Positions 54,089 to 62,937 of a stretch of 64,000 nucleotides of DNA are shown here, in pieces. Origin of the DNA: Flavobacteriaceae bacterium (GTDB lineage Bacteria; Bacteroidota; Bacteroidia; Flavobacteriales; Weeksellaceae); contig JAAYKY010000037.1 of NCBI GenBank assembly GCA_012522185.1, positions 1 through 64,000 of the forward strand. The letters run 5' to 3'. Both the position numbers and the translations under genes were made by a program. The notes beneath the pieces are model-generated. The model saw nothing but the letters and a program-made list of their open reading frames with translations. It was not told the DNA's origin and searched no databases. The first letter of the stretch is position 1; the number at the start of each line of letters is the position of its first letter.

Positions 54089-54096
54089 CAAATGTA
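54089..54096 (-). promoter_or_regulatory. -7 element (TACATTTG) abutting the CBS-protein start codon
   Basis: The minus strand reads TACATTTG and ends 6 bases before the ATG at 54082, leaving almost no leader. Confidence 0.5.
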
Positions 54097-54130
54097 GAAA
54101 TTAGAACTTAGATATAAGTGATTAGAATTA
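54096..54130 (+). repeat. weak heptamer array 4
   Basis: Five degenerate 7-base units (AGAAATT, AGAACTT, AGATATA, AGTGATT, AGAATTA) share the period and the TTAGA theme of the arrays at 656, 6247 and 13033. The match is weaker. Confidence 0.4.
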
Positions 54131-54217
54131 GAAACTTTGTTCAATAGTGGAATTCAATGCTTTTCTCATTTTTTCTTCCTATTAAACTCCCTCGCCTTGA
54201 TGGAGGTTAAGAGAGGC

Positions 54218-55594
54218 TTACTTCTTCTTCAACTTCACCGTGAAATGTCTCAAAATCTCAGGTTCCCAAACAATTTCATATCCCGATCTGATTTCATTTC
54301 GTCTTTCGTAAACATTTTTCAGTGCGGCTGCGATGTAATCCATGTGTTTGTACGAATAAACCTTTCTCGGAATTGCCAATCGCAATAATTCCAGTTTCGG
54401 GAAACGGTCTTCTCTTGTTTCGGGATCGCGGTCGGCCAATAAAGTTCCGATTTCCACGCCTCGAACGCCGCCTTCTTTGTACAGTTCAATGCCCAAGGTC
54501 TGCGCCGGATATTCCGCACGGGGAACATTCGGTAAAAATTTCAAGGCATCCACGAAAACCGCATGGCCGCCAATCGGTTGCTGAACCGGAATTCCGTATT
54601 CCATCAGCTTCTTTCCTAAATATTCAACCTGATGAATTCTCGCTTGCAAATAAGGATATTCGGTGGACTCCATCAATCCCTGCGCCAACGCGCCCAAATC
54701 ACGTCCGGCCAAACCGCCATAGGTAATGTATCCTTCATAAATAATCCCAAAATTCCCGCAAGTCCGAAAAAGTTCTTCATCGCGCATCGCCAAAAGTCCG
54801 CCGATGTTTACCAATCCGTCTTTTTTGGCCGACATCGTAAATCCGGCACCGTAAGAAAACATTTCTTTTACAATTTCCTTGATGGATTTATCTTTATAAT
54901 TCGCTTCACGCTCTTTGATGAAATAAGCGTTTTCGGCAAATCGCGCTGCATCAAAAAATACAGGAATTCCATATTGGTCGGACAATTCCTTCACCGCTTT
55001 TATATTTTCCATCGAAACGGGTTGTCCGCCCGATGAATTACAGGTAACCGTAATCAGACAAAGTGGAATTTGCTCTTTGGAATGTGTTTTATAAACTTCT
55101 TCTAATTTATTCAAATCAATATTTCCCTTGAAAGGATGCAAATCATCGATGTCAAAAGCTTCCTCAATCGTACAATCAATCGCATGGGCTTTACGAAATT
55201 CTATGTGGCCTTTGGTCGTGTCGAAATGCGAATTTCCCGGTACAACCATTCCTTCTTTCAACAAAGCGCTGAACAAAATATTTTCCGCTGCACGTCCCTG
55301 ATGAGTCGGTAAAAAATAAGGAAAACCAAGCGTGTCCTGGATGACTTTTTGAAGTTTCAAATAAGATTGTGAACCCGCATAACTTTCGTCGCCGAGCATC
55401 ATTTCTGCCCATTGTTTGTCAGACATCGAACCGGTTCCGCTATCGGTCAAAAGGTCAATGTAAACTTTGTCACTCGATAAATTGAAAAGATTAAATCCGG
55501 CTTCTTCGATCCATTTTTCTCTTTCTTCACGACTTGATGTGAAGATTTCTTCCGTCATTTTGATTTTATAAGGCTCCGCCCAGGGTAATTCCAT
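54218..55594 (-). CDS. tnaA: tryptophanase
   Basis: This 458-residue PLP enzyme cleaves tryptophan to indole, pyruvate and ammonia. The PLP Lys is the second Lys of MSAKKDG (Lys258). Family patches are YIDLLTDSGTGSMSDKQWAEMM, PTHQGRAAENILF, FFDAARFAENAYFIKEREA and ITYGGLAGRD. HFDTTKGH and RGVEIGTLLADRDPETRE match tryptophanase better than the related tyrosine phenol-lyase (which has TTRYH at the first site). Length is normal. Indole production is therefore predicted for the organism. No transporter gene is adjacent. Confidence 0.92.
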   Translation of the reverse strand: MELPWAEPYKIKMTEEIFTSSREEREKWIEEAGFNLFNLSSDKVYIDLLTDSGTGSMSDKQWAEMMLGDESYAGSQSYLKLQKVIQDTLGFPYFLPTHQGRAAENILFSALLKEGMVVPGNSHFDTTKGHIEFRKAHAIDCTIEEAFDIDDLHPFKGNIDLNKLEEVYKTHSKEQIPLCLITVTCNSSGGQPVSMENIKAVKELSDQYGIPVFFDAARFAENAYFIKEREANYKDKSIKEIVKEMFSYGAGFTMSAKKDGLVNIGGLLAMRDEELFRTCGNFGIIYEGYITYGGLAGRDLGALAQGLMESTEYPYLQARIHQVEYLGKKLMEYGIPVQQPIGGHAVFVDALKFLPNVPRAEYPAQTLGIELYKEGGVRGVEIGTLLADRDPETREDRFPKLELLRLAIPRKVYSYKHMDYIAAALKNVYERRNEIRSGYEIVWEPEILRHFTVKLKKK

Positions 55595-55636
55595 TTCTGT
55601 ATTTTTTTGCTTGCTAAATTTATAAAGTTTTTCTGA

Positions 55637-56308
55637 CTAGGGTTTTTTCTTCGCACCGGTCATAAATTCCTTCAAATAAAAAGGTTCAAAGTAGGCAACA
55701 TCTTCAAATAATTTTTCTTCAAATTTCTTTTCGGCCAGTTCTATCATATTTTTGGCGGAAGGATGTAAATTATCGATGAACTCCACAGTTGGCAAATTCA
55801 AAATCGATTTGCTTTTTTCCACGCCGTCGCCTACAAATACAATTTTTTGATCGGCCAATTCCTGAAAAGAATTTTCATCAAGAATTTTGGCTTCAATTTC
55901 CGAAATCATTTGGCCTGAAGTATCAAAAATAGCGGTGTAAACCTCCATTCTTCGCGCATCAATCATCGGAATAATCAAATCAAAACCTTTATTGATTTGG
56001 CTTTGCGCCAGAATTTCCAAGGAATTCAAGGAAAGCATCGGAATATTCAGTCCAAAGCAAAATCCTTTGGCCGCCGAAACGCCGATTCGTAATCCCGTAT
56101 AACTTCCCGGACCTTTGGAAACGCAGACTGCATCGATTTCGTTCAGAGAAATTTCAGCTCCTTCCAGTGCCCAATTCACAAACTGATGTAATTTTTCGGA
56201 ATGACCGTAATTTTCATCGTATTCTTCGCAGAGGCAAAGCAATTCGCCATTTCGTGAAATTGCGACTGAACAGTTTTTGGTGGAGGTTTCGAGATGAAGA
56301 ATGGTCAT
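55637..56308 (-). CDS. tsaB: tRNA threonylcarbamoyladenosine synthesis protein TsaB
   Basis: The 223-residue ASKHA-fold protein shows ILHLETSTKNCSVAISRNGELL, the conserved VCVSKGPGSYTGLRIGVSAAKG and LNSLEILAQS. TsaB is the dimerising scaffold for TsaD in making the t6A modification of ANN-decoding tRNAs. It lacks the TsaD metal-binding region, as expected. A TAAATTTG element (56353-56346, minus strand) lies 37 bases upstream. Confidence 0.92.
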   Translation of the reverse strand: MTILHLETSTKNCSVAISRNGELLCLCEEYDENYGHSEKLHQFVNWALEGAEISLNEIDAVCVSKGPGSYTGLRIGVSAAKGFCFGLNIPMLSLNSLEILAQSQINKGFDLIIPMIDARRMEVYTAIFDTSGQMISEIEAKILDENSFQELADQKIVFVGDGVEKSKSILNLPTVEFIDNLHPSAKNMIELAEKKFEEKLFEDVAYFEPFYLKEFMTGAKKKP

Positions 56309-56345
56309 CTTTTAATTTTTATAATTGTCTAATTCGGTGGTGCGA

Positions 56346-56353
56346 CAAATTTA
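56346..56353 (-). promoter_or_regulatory. -7 element (TAAATTTG) for tsaB
   Basis: The minus strand reads TAAATTTG, a full TAnnTTTG match, 37 bases before the tsaB ATG. Confidence 0.5.
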
Positions 56354-56423
56354 GACAGAAAAACTAACCGAATAGGAGAAATTACTCATAAATGTCTTTT
56401 CGAATTAATTTTCTAGAACATAG

Positions 56424-56457
56424 TTCCCCTCCTTTGGAGGGGTTAGGGGAGGCTTAT
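56424..56457. repeat. CCCCTCC hairpin repeat downstream of tolC-type gene
   Basis: CCCCTCC and GGAGGGG form a 7-bp stem around TTT, followed by TTAGGGGAGGCTT. Related CCTCC/GGAGG fragments lie at 54187-54218 and 24250-24300. No T-tract follows, so it is an intergenic repeat rather than a clear terminator. Confidence 0.55.
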
Positions 56458-56459
56458 AT

Positions 56460-57782
56460 TTATTCCAACCCTTCCGTCAGTGGCCGTCCAGCGTAAAAAT
56501 CGAGCACTTTCATTCGGAAAATAAAGTTGTATTTGGCTTGTGCCATTTGGGACTGAGCTGTTACAAGGTTGTTTTGAGCGATGTTTAAATCGTAAATATT
56601 TATTTTTCCTGCTTCGAAACTTCTTTGGGCAAAATCAGCTGAAATTTCACTTGAACGTACGCTTTCTTTGGCGGCTTCAAAAGCTTGGTAAGAAGAATTG
56701 GCATTGAAATAAGCTTCTTGCACGTTTTCACGAATGATTTGCTTTTGTTGTTCCATTGTATTCTGCGCAAGGGACTCTGAGATTTTCGCTTTTTGAACGT
56801 TTAATTTGTTATTGAATTTTTCAAAAATCGGGATGTTGACACTCAGCCCAAAAACATTGGTGATATTGTCATGCCATTGACTTAGCCAAGCTTCGGTTTC
56901 GAGTCCTTTATTGAAATATTCCGCATAATTGGTTCCCAAATTATAAGTTCCGGTGATGGTGGGTTTAAATCCGGTTTCAGCAATTTCTATATCGGTAGTT
57001 GCTACTTCCAAATCCGTTTCTGCCTTTTTCACGGCCGGTTGTTGGGCATAAGCCGTTTGAACGACTTCCTCCAAATCATAAAGCCCCAGACTGATGTCAT
57101 CGGGGACATTCACGATTTCAACATCAAATTCCCGGTAATCAGGTAGTTGAAGCAAAGTGGCTAAATTAAACAAAGCTCTTTCCACTTCGATTTTCGCATC
57201 GGCCAGATTTTTCTTTTCCTGTGCTACATTGGCTTCGGCTTGGACTAAATCTGCACGTGCGATACTTCCTGCATCAAATAATTTTTGCGAACGATCCAGT
57301 TGTTGCTCCATAATGCTGAGGTTTCCCTCGGCGATTTCAAGTAATTCTCGACTCAACATCACATTTAAATAATAATTAACAACCATAAGTGAAATATCGT
57401 TGATGACCGATTCCGTTTGGTACTTGGAGGATTCCACCAAAAGCGAAGCTCTTTCCTTGTTTAAATTTAAAAGTCCACCATTGTAAATCGTGATCGATGA
57501 GTTGAGCCCGAGGCTGTTTGAATATTGCTGATACCCTTTATTGATCATGGGATGATTGGATCCGATGGTCAGGGAGTTATCGAAATAGCCCGAAGCGGTA
57601 GGTAGCCATTGATTGCCAGCATATTCCAAATCTTTGGCTGATAAATCTTCGTTGATACGACTTTGTAAAACGTTTAAATTATTTTCTGTTGCATAGGTTA
57701 CGGCTTCCAGCAAACTCCATTTTTTTTGGGCGGAAACCAAGCCCATGCTCAAGGAAAATAAGAATAGAAAAAGTTTTTTCAT
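56460..57782 (-). CDS. TolC-family outer membrane efflux protein
   Basis: The ATG at 57782 gives 440 residues with signal peptide MKKLFLFLFSLSMGLVSAQ; an upstream in-frame start at 57809 is rejected. Two OEP-type halves are visible: SRINEDLSAKDLEYAGNQWLPTASGYFDNS and later TTDIEIAETGFKPTITGTYNLG. Long Gln/Ala/Glu-rich helices (QSQKLFDAGSIARADLVQAEANVAQEKKNL and SFEAGKINIYDLNIAQNNLVTAQSQMAQ) follow each half. It forms an outer-membrane channel for a tripartite exporter, but no inner-membrane pump or adaptor gene is adjacent in this window. Confidence 0.9.
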   Translation of the reverse strand: MKKLFLFLFSLSMGLVSAQKKWSLLEAVTYATENNLNVLQSRINEDLSAKDLEYAGNQWLPTASGYFDNSLTIGSNHPMINKGYQQYSNSLGLNSSITIYNGGLLNLNKERASLLVESSKYQTESVINDISLMVVNYYLNVMLSRELLEIAEGNLSIMEQQLDRSQKLFDAGSIARADLVQAEANVAQEKKNLADAKIEVERALFNLATLLQLPDYREFDVEIVNVPDDISLGLYDLEEVVQTAYAQQPAVKKAETDLEVATTDIEIAETGFKPTITGTYNLGTNYAEYFNKGLETEAWLSQWHDNITNVFGLSVNIPIFEKFNNKLNVQKAKISESLAQNTMEQQKQIIRENVQEAYFNANSSYQAFEAAKESVRSSEISADFAQRSFEAGKINIYDLNIAQNNLVTAQSQMAQAKYNFIFRMKVLDFYAGRPLTEGLE

Positions 57783-57880
57783 AATTACATTGACTATAGA
57801 ATTTGTCAAGAGTTATTCCAAATTGTTACACAAAACTACAAACATTTGATTTGGATAAATAAACTTAAAGATTCTTCAAT

Positions 57881-57888
57881 TATATTCG
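57881..57888 (+). promoter_or_regulatory. -7-like element (TATATTCG) for the RimB-RimK gene
   Basis: TATATTCG lies 15 bases before the GTG start at 57904 and differs from TAnnTTTG at one position. Confidence 0.4.
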
Positions 57889-57903
57889 TAAAAAAATTAA
57901 ATC

Positions 57904-59298
57904 GTGATAAAAGACAAAATGGTAGCGGGTAGTGAAGAGTGGGTGGCGCTTCCCGACTTGAATTTGCCAACCATCAAAGTCCGGGTGGATAGTGGCGCTA
58001 AGACTTCTGCTCTTCATGCCGTTAATATATTTCCTTTTCAGCGCAATGGTGAAAGTTGGGTCTCCTTTGATGTGCATCCACTCCAATTCGATGGGAAACA
58101 TGTGGTGCATTGTGAAGCTCCCGTTCTCGATCGGCGCACTATCAAAAGCTCAACCGGAACAAGAGAAACCCGATACGTCATCAAAACCATTTTAAAAGTG
58201 GGAGAGAATGCTTGGGAAATTGAGGTTACGCTTGCCAATCGTGACTCTATGGGTTATAGGATGTTGCTTGGACGAGAGGCGATGAAAGGAAAGATGTTGG
58301 TGGATCCGGAAAGTAGTTTTCTTTTTGGGGAACTGGATAAAGAAGAAGCTGCGCAATTCTATACACGCAAAATTGACAATGTAGAAGGACTGAAAATCGG
58401 ACTTCTTGCGAGCAATCCTGATTTGTACAGCAACCAAAGACTTATCGAAGCTGGAGAGCAAAGGGGGCATCAGATTGAATTTTTTAACATCAGCCAATGT
58501 TATATAAAACTGGACGCCAAAACCCCGGAAGTGCATTATCGGGGCGGAAGGATCTTAAACGAACTCGATGCGGTGATTCCTCGAATTCGTCCGAGCATGA
58601 CTTTTTATGGTTGTGCGCTCACGCGTCAATTTGAATCCTTGGGTGTCTATGCCTTGAATAATTCGGCGGCGATCACCCATTCGAGGGATAAATTATATTC
58701 ATTACAACTTTTATTGAACCACGGACTCGATATTCCGATAACAGGATTTGCTAATTCCCCACTCGACACCAATGATTTAATCAAGATGGTGGGTGGTTCG
58801 CCTTTGATCGTAAAACTTTTGGAAGGAACACAAGGAAAAGGTGTGGTTTTGGCCGAGACCAAAAAAGCGGCCGAATCGGTGATCAATGCTTTTAAGAGCT
58901 TGAATGCCAATATCTTGGTTCAGGAATTCATTCGAGAAGCCAATGGGAAGGATCTTCGTTGTTTTGTCATCAACGGCAAAGTGGTGGCAGCCATGCAAAG
59001 GGAAGCGCCTCCGGGTGAATTCCGTGCGAACATCCATTTAGGTGGAACGGGATCCATTGTGAAGATCACGAAGGAAGAACGAAAATTAGCGATTGCAGCG
59101 GCCAAAGCCATGGGATTGGATGTAGCAGGAGTTGATATCATCCGTTCGGCCAAAGGTCCTTTGTTATTGGAAGTGAATTCATCACCCGGATTGGAGGGAA
59201 TCGAAGGCGCAACCGGAAAGGACATCGCTCATGAAATGATCAAATCCATTGAAAGTAACGTAGCAAAAAGGTACACCAGAAAAGCAAGGAGAGTATAG
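57904..59298 (+). CDS. rimK: RimB-RimK fusion: retropepsin-like domain plus ATP-grasp glutamate ligase
   Basis: This 464-residue protein joins two domains. Residues about 5-145 match the ATP-dependent zinc protease/RimB family ([28 protein letters not shown], with Asp in [11 protein letters not shown], and [10 protein letters not shown]). Residues about 160-455 are an S6 glutamate ligase-type ATP-grasp ([68 protein letters not shown]). RimK adds glutamates to ribosomal protein S6; RimB-type domains are proposed to counteract such systems, so the fusion may couple making and trimming. The start is GTG (57904); an ATG at 57919 is an alternative. Confidence 0.85.
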   Translation: MIKDKMVAGSEEWVALPDLNLPTIKVRVDSGAKTSALHAVNIFPFQRNGESWVSFDVHPLQFDGKHVVHCEAPVLDRRTIKSSTGTRETRYVIKTILKVGENAWEIEVTLANRDSMGYRMLLGREAMKGKMLVDPESSFLFGELDKEEAAQFYTRKIDNVEGLKIGLLASNPDLYSNQRLIEAGEQRGHQIEFFNISQCYIKLDAKTPEVHYRGGRILNELDAVIPRIRPSMTFYGCALTRQFESLGVYALNNSAAITHSRDKLYSLQLLLNHGLDIPITGFANSPLDTNDLIKMVGGSPLIVKLLEGTQGKGVVLAETKKAAESVINAFKSLNANILVQEFIREANGKDLRCFVINGKVVAAMQREAPPGEFRANIHLGGTGSIVKITKEERKLAIAAAKAMGLDVAGVDIIRSAKGPLLLEVNSSPGLEGIEGATGKDIAHEMIKSIESNVAKRYTRKARRV

Positions 59299-59374
59299 AA
59301 GCGAGGTGTTTGGGGAGTGTTATAATTTTCAGAATAACTTTTTAACTTATACAGTTAGTGGGATACTACTGGAA

Positions 59375-60565
59375 TTATTTTTTAAGGATAATTGATTGGG
59401 ATTTTTTATCATAAACATAGTTTACAATATTTCCGTTAATTATTAAGTTGAGAGCTTCATCTATAACATTTAAGGGCGCTATGAACCATTCTCTTGGTGT
59501 GTAGCGCTCATTTTCTGGATTATATAAATCTATATCCAAGCATACCTCAGCAAAAAATCGATGTATAAGCTTTTCAAAATTATGAGTTGTCATATTGAAA
59601 CACTTATACGAAGCAATTAATTCTACTTCGTCAAATAAATAAGTTGCTTCTTTTTGGGCATTTTTTATTCTCTCATTTACTGGTTTTGTTGAAAACCCTA
59701 TTTTATATAAGTTATTGATATTACTGATTAGCGGATTTTTGGACTTCGATTTTAAGATATAAATCCATCCTGACTCTCGTTCTTCCATTACAACCCCTGA
59801 ATTCTTTATAAGTTCTTTCTCAATGCCTTCATCTGAATTCGTTACAAGTTTACCGTTTTTTAAAATGGCTTTGCCCAAAGACCTGAAAAGCATATTTGAT
59901 ATAGTACCATTTTCAAAGATTGTAATGGTACGACCATCAATTCTTACTCCATCTTTCTCCTTAACAACCTCTTCTGCCTTTGAAACTTCTAAATAGCATA
60001 ACATTCCATCAACTAAATAAAAATTCCCTTCTTTTAAGTTTTTCTCTGCATTTTTAAATTCTGCAAACTTTCTTTTTCCTTCTTTCAGTTCTTTATGAAC
60101 CTTTTTAAACATTAATTCATATTTCTGAAAGTCTTTCTCGGATAGTGATTTGCGTTGAGCTATATAATCTGCTTTTTCGCGGGTAGTGTTTTCAGAAACA
60201 TATTTGAAATCAAAAATAGAAGTATCTCCTTCAGAATCCAAAATTGATAACACATCATCATTGAGTACATCGTCTATGGAAGTATATTTAGTTTTATATT
60301 CTCCAAGTAAATTGTAACGGTCAAATGGTTTTAGAACGCCTTTTCTTTCCTCATTGGATTTGAATTCATTTAGTCGGGAAAAAAGTGTGTATTCCGACAT
60401 AGAATTTTTAGACGGTTCTCGCTGATATTTCTCAAAAAACTCATTAATTTCTTCAAAAGAGTCAATTAATCTATCCTCATCTGATTTAAGTGTAGATTGG
60501 TTTTTTTCGGAGTCCAATAATCCAAAATCATCATTTTCAAATATTTCATCTAAACTCTTAGGCAT
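59375..60565 (-). CDS. GIY-YIG nuclease-like protein (T5orf172-type domain)
   Basis: The 396-residue protein has an unrecognised acidic N-terminal half and a C-terminal GIY-YIG-like domain (about 266-370). GWIYILKSKSKNP takes the place of the GIY strand, NLYKIGFSTKPVNERIKNAQKE is the YIG/Arg region, and FEKLIHRFFAEV and PREWFIAP supply the family His and Trp-Phe patches. This pattern fits T5orf172 domains. Residues 32-70 carry a motif that also occurs at the end of the helicase. The start overlaps the helicase gene by 8 bases. A DNA-cutting partner of the helicase in defence is likely but not shown. The gene is AT-rich compared with rimK next door. Confidence 0.8.
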   Translation of the reverse strand: MPKSLDEIFENDDFGLLDSEKNQSTLKSDEDRLIDSFEEINEFFEKYQREPSKNSMSEYTLFSRLNEFKSNEERKGVLKPFDRYNLLGEYKTKYTSIDDVLNDDVLSILDSEGDTSIFDFKYVSENTTREKADYIAQRKSLSEKDFQKYELMFKKVHKELKEGKRKFAEFKNAEKNLKEGNFYLVDGMLCYLEVSKAEEVVKEKDGVRIDGRTITIFENGTISNMLFRSLGKAILKNGKLVTNSDEGIEKELIKNSGVVMEERESGWIYILKSKSKNPLISNINNLYKIGFSTKPVNERIKNAQKEATYLFDEVELIASYKCFNMTTHNFEKLIHRFFAEVCLDIDLYNPENERYTPREWFIAPLNVIDEALNLIINGNIVNYVYDKKSQSIILKK

Positions 60566-62552
60566 TTTGATCTCTTTTCCTTTTTGCTTCTTGTAAAAAT
60601 AATAAAGCTTGTGCTAATCTTTGTTCTTTTGGTTCATGAGAATTTATATTAGGCTTTGTTCCTGTACTTTTAACCCAATCATTTATTTTTGGCCAAAGAA
60701 TAATGGCTTCTTCTTCGGTCATTTCAATTTTAGTAATATTTATTGCATCCTGAATAGACTTTAAAGTAGTCGTTGTAACATTCTTAGAAAGAATCTCAAA
60801 AGCTTTTTGAAAAGGGTTAATAGTGTCAATTAAATCGATGTTAATGTCATCTATATTAACAAAACTTCCTGCCATTTTTATAAACTTTTTAGAGCCATGC
60901 TCTTCAACTTCTCCATTCTTGATTACAGAATCCACTACTACATATTGTCTCACCGCTTCTACTTCATCATCAGTTAAATCGGGATAGACCTCACGGATGA
61001 TTTTTGGAATTAAAACTGTATTGATTACTTCGGGTTCCAAATTTCCTGGCATAGCTTTTATCATTGTATCGTCTTGTAAAATCCTTGCCTTTAAATCATT
61101 TAAGTCACTCTCAATTATATCTTTTGCCCTTTGGGATGTTGCTTTTTTAAATCCTCTTATTTTTATAGTATTCTCTCCGTCTTCATCACTATCTAAATCA
61201 TCATCATCATCCATTGGTTTAAACTTAAAATTCGGAGCTAATACTTGTTCCATTAATAAGGAAGCCGTTATTGCTTTCAGCATATTATTTACAGCAATTG
61301 TAACATCATCTTCCACGGCATCAGGTTGCGCAATTAGGTTGGTAAATTGAGCGTGTTTTTTATTATCGCTGTCTCTTGTAGCTCTTCCAATTATTTGAAT
61401 GATTTCCGTTAGCGAACTTCTATAGCCAATGGTCAAAGCATGTTGGCAATAAGGCCAATCGAAGCCTTCCTTGGCCATTCCGAGTGCAATAATGATATCT
61501 ATGTCCTCGGGAGATTTAACGCCTCTTAAATACGCTACAATCTTGTCTCTGTCTCGGGGATTGTCATTAACTAAATCAGCAATTTTTAATATTTTTCCTG
61601 ACCTTTTGCTTTTTACAAAACAAACCCCTGTTTCTGTGTCTTGGTATTCAAACTCTCCCAAGCAGTCCATTATATGACTTACTTCTTCCAACTTTTCTTT
61701 GGAAGACTCTGCCGAATTTACATTGGGAATATGGATGATGGTTTTTAGGTTTTCATCAAGGATTTCTTCGAGTGCTGACATTCCACGTTCCTCATCAAAT
61801 TTGTAATATCTACCTCTGTAAAAATGATAACCTATCCCCAAGGATTTCAAATATTCATAGCCGTTTAATTGGTCATAATAATTATAGGTGACTTTTATAA
61901 ATTTAGCTTCGTCTTCAGGAAGCAAAACAGGAATGCTGTCGCCCCGAAAATAGGAGCCTGTCATAGCTACCAAATGGGCAGAGCTTTTCTCCATGATGTT
62001 TCTAATCACATTGCCCAAAATATTTGCTCCATCAGCTGAAACATGGTGGAACTCATCAATTGCAACCAAACAATCATTTAAGTCGGTAGGACTAATTCCT
62101 TCAAAAGCAAATCTCAAAGTTGCATGAGTACATATTAGAATTTTTTCATCGGTTTTTAAAAACTCTTTAAAAGATTTGACTTTAGAAACTTCATTTCCAA
62201 TTGTACATAAATTATATCTCGGGTTTATATTCCAATCTTCAAAAAAGCCATATTTCTTTAATTCTGTTGGTGCAAATGAATTTCCAATTGAACGTTCAGG
62301 AACTGCTACAATCACTTTTTTAATCCCTTGATTTTTCAACTTATCCAAGGCAATAAACATCAAGGCTCTGGATTTACCTGAAGCAGGTGGCGCTTTTAAT
62401 AATAAATATTTAGCTGATCTTGCTTCAAAAGCTTTGGCTTGCATTTCACGCATCCCTAATTCGTTGGTAGATTTACTTTTTCCTGTTTGAGCATAAGTAA
62501 CATTGACCAGATTTATGGGTTTTTTGTATTCTGAATTATTTTCGTTTTCCAT
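60558..62552 (-). CDS. superfamily 2 DEAD/DEAH-box helicase
   Basis: The 664-residue protein has Walker A APPASGKSRALMF (Lys60), a THATLRFAF motif, the DEFH box (Asp166-His169, LVAIDEFHHV), motif III VAMTGSYFRG and motif VI QIIGRATRD (386-393). KEGFDWPYCQHAL is the conserved patch before motif VI. An Asp/Glu-rich linker (DDDDDLDSDEDGE, about 445-458) precedes a helical C-terminal part. It resembles the helicases of restriction- and defence-type operons. It is co-transcribed with the GIY-YIG gene, which it overlaps by 8 bases. Upstream is a repeat-filled spacer. Confidence 0.88.
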   Translation of the reverse strand: MENENNSEYKKPINLVNVTYAQTGKSKSTNELGMREMQAKAFEARSAKYLLLKAPPASGKSRALMFIALDKLKNQGIKKVIVAVPERSIGNSFAPTELKKYGFFEDWNINPRYNLCTIGNEVSKVKSFKEFLKTDEKILICTHATLRFAFEGISPTDLNDCLVAIDEFHHVSADGANILGNVIRNIMEKSSAHLVAMTGSYFRGDSIPVLLPEDEAKFIKVTYNYYDQLNGYEYLKSLGIGYHFYRGRYYKFDEERGMSALEEILDENLKTIIHIPNVNSAESSKEKLEEVSHIMDCLGEFEYQDTETGVCFVKSKRSGKILKIADLVNDNPRDRDKIVAYLRGVKSPEDIDIIIALGMAKEGFDWPYCQHALTIGYRSSLTEIIQIIGRATRDSDNKKHAQFTNLIAQPDAVEDDVTIAVNNMLKAITASLLMEQVLAPNFKFKPMDDDDDLDSDEDGENTIKIRGFKKATSQRAKDIIESDLNDLKARILQDDTMIKAMPGNLEPEVINTVLIPKIIREVYPDLTDDEVEAVRQYVVVDSVIKNGEVEEHGSKKFIKMAGSFVNIDDINIDLIDTINPFQKAFEILSKNVTTTTLKSIQDAINITKIEMTEEEAIILWPKINDWVKSTGTKPNINSHEPKEQRLAQALLFLQEAKRKRDQNA

Positions 62553-62937
62553 TTTATTTTGGTTAAGCTTAAATTATAAGTTTTAGTATTCTAATTCAGT
62601 TTATATATAGAATTAGTTAATCTTAATACCTCTATAGGGTGGATTATATAGGAGTATATCTAAAGATTCGTCTAAATTCCGTCTAAACATGTCTAAATTA
62701 TTTTTAACTATATGTTTTTAGACATAGATATATTCTTCATTTAGAATGCCAACAATATTTTATTCGTCTAAAAACACGTCTAACCACGTCTAATTATTTT
62801 CAGGTAATATCCAACCTTATCAACATTTACTATTTGTCCTGACCTTCTTAATATTTGTAAATTGTTTTTTATTTTATTTTTCCAAACCTTGTCTAAAATT
62901 ATTTTATTAGGAGTATTTTACACAATGAATTGGATTA
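62553..62937. other. AT-rich spacer upstream of the helicase operon
   Basis: No gene is visible. The spacer separates the Doc gene stop from the helicase start on the same strand. It contains the GTCTAA iteron-like array described separately, and otherwise AT-rich sequence with no clear TAnnTTTG element near the helicase ATG. Confidence 0.65.
62657..62897 (+). repeat. iteron-like NGTCTAA array with 10-12 base phasing
   Basis: CGTCTAAA or close variants start at 62657 (TATCTAAA), 62669, 62680 and 62690, then at 62765, 62777 and 62787, and once more at 62890. An inverted copy (TTTAGACA) is at 62717-62724. Steps within clusters are 12, 11, 10 and 12, 10 bases, about one helical turn. The two main triplets repeat with a 96-97 base offset. 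No protein frame explains the pattern. Confidence 0.8.

Noticed and set aside
54218-55594. Tyrosine phenol-lyase instead of tryptophanase
   Set aside because: HFDTTKGH, TCNSSGGQ and EIGTLLADRDPETRE fit tryptophanase; the TTRYH and MSGKKD motifs of the lyase are absent.
59299-59374. Integration site (att) at the rimK 3' end
   Set aside because: No integrase gene and no direct repeat of the rimK end were found within the window.
62657-62897. CRISPR array in the GTCTAA repeat region
   Set aside because: The repeat unit is only about 8 bases and spacers are 2-4 bases within clusters; there are no 24-40 base repeats and no cas genes in the window.
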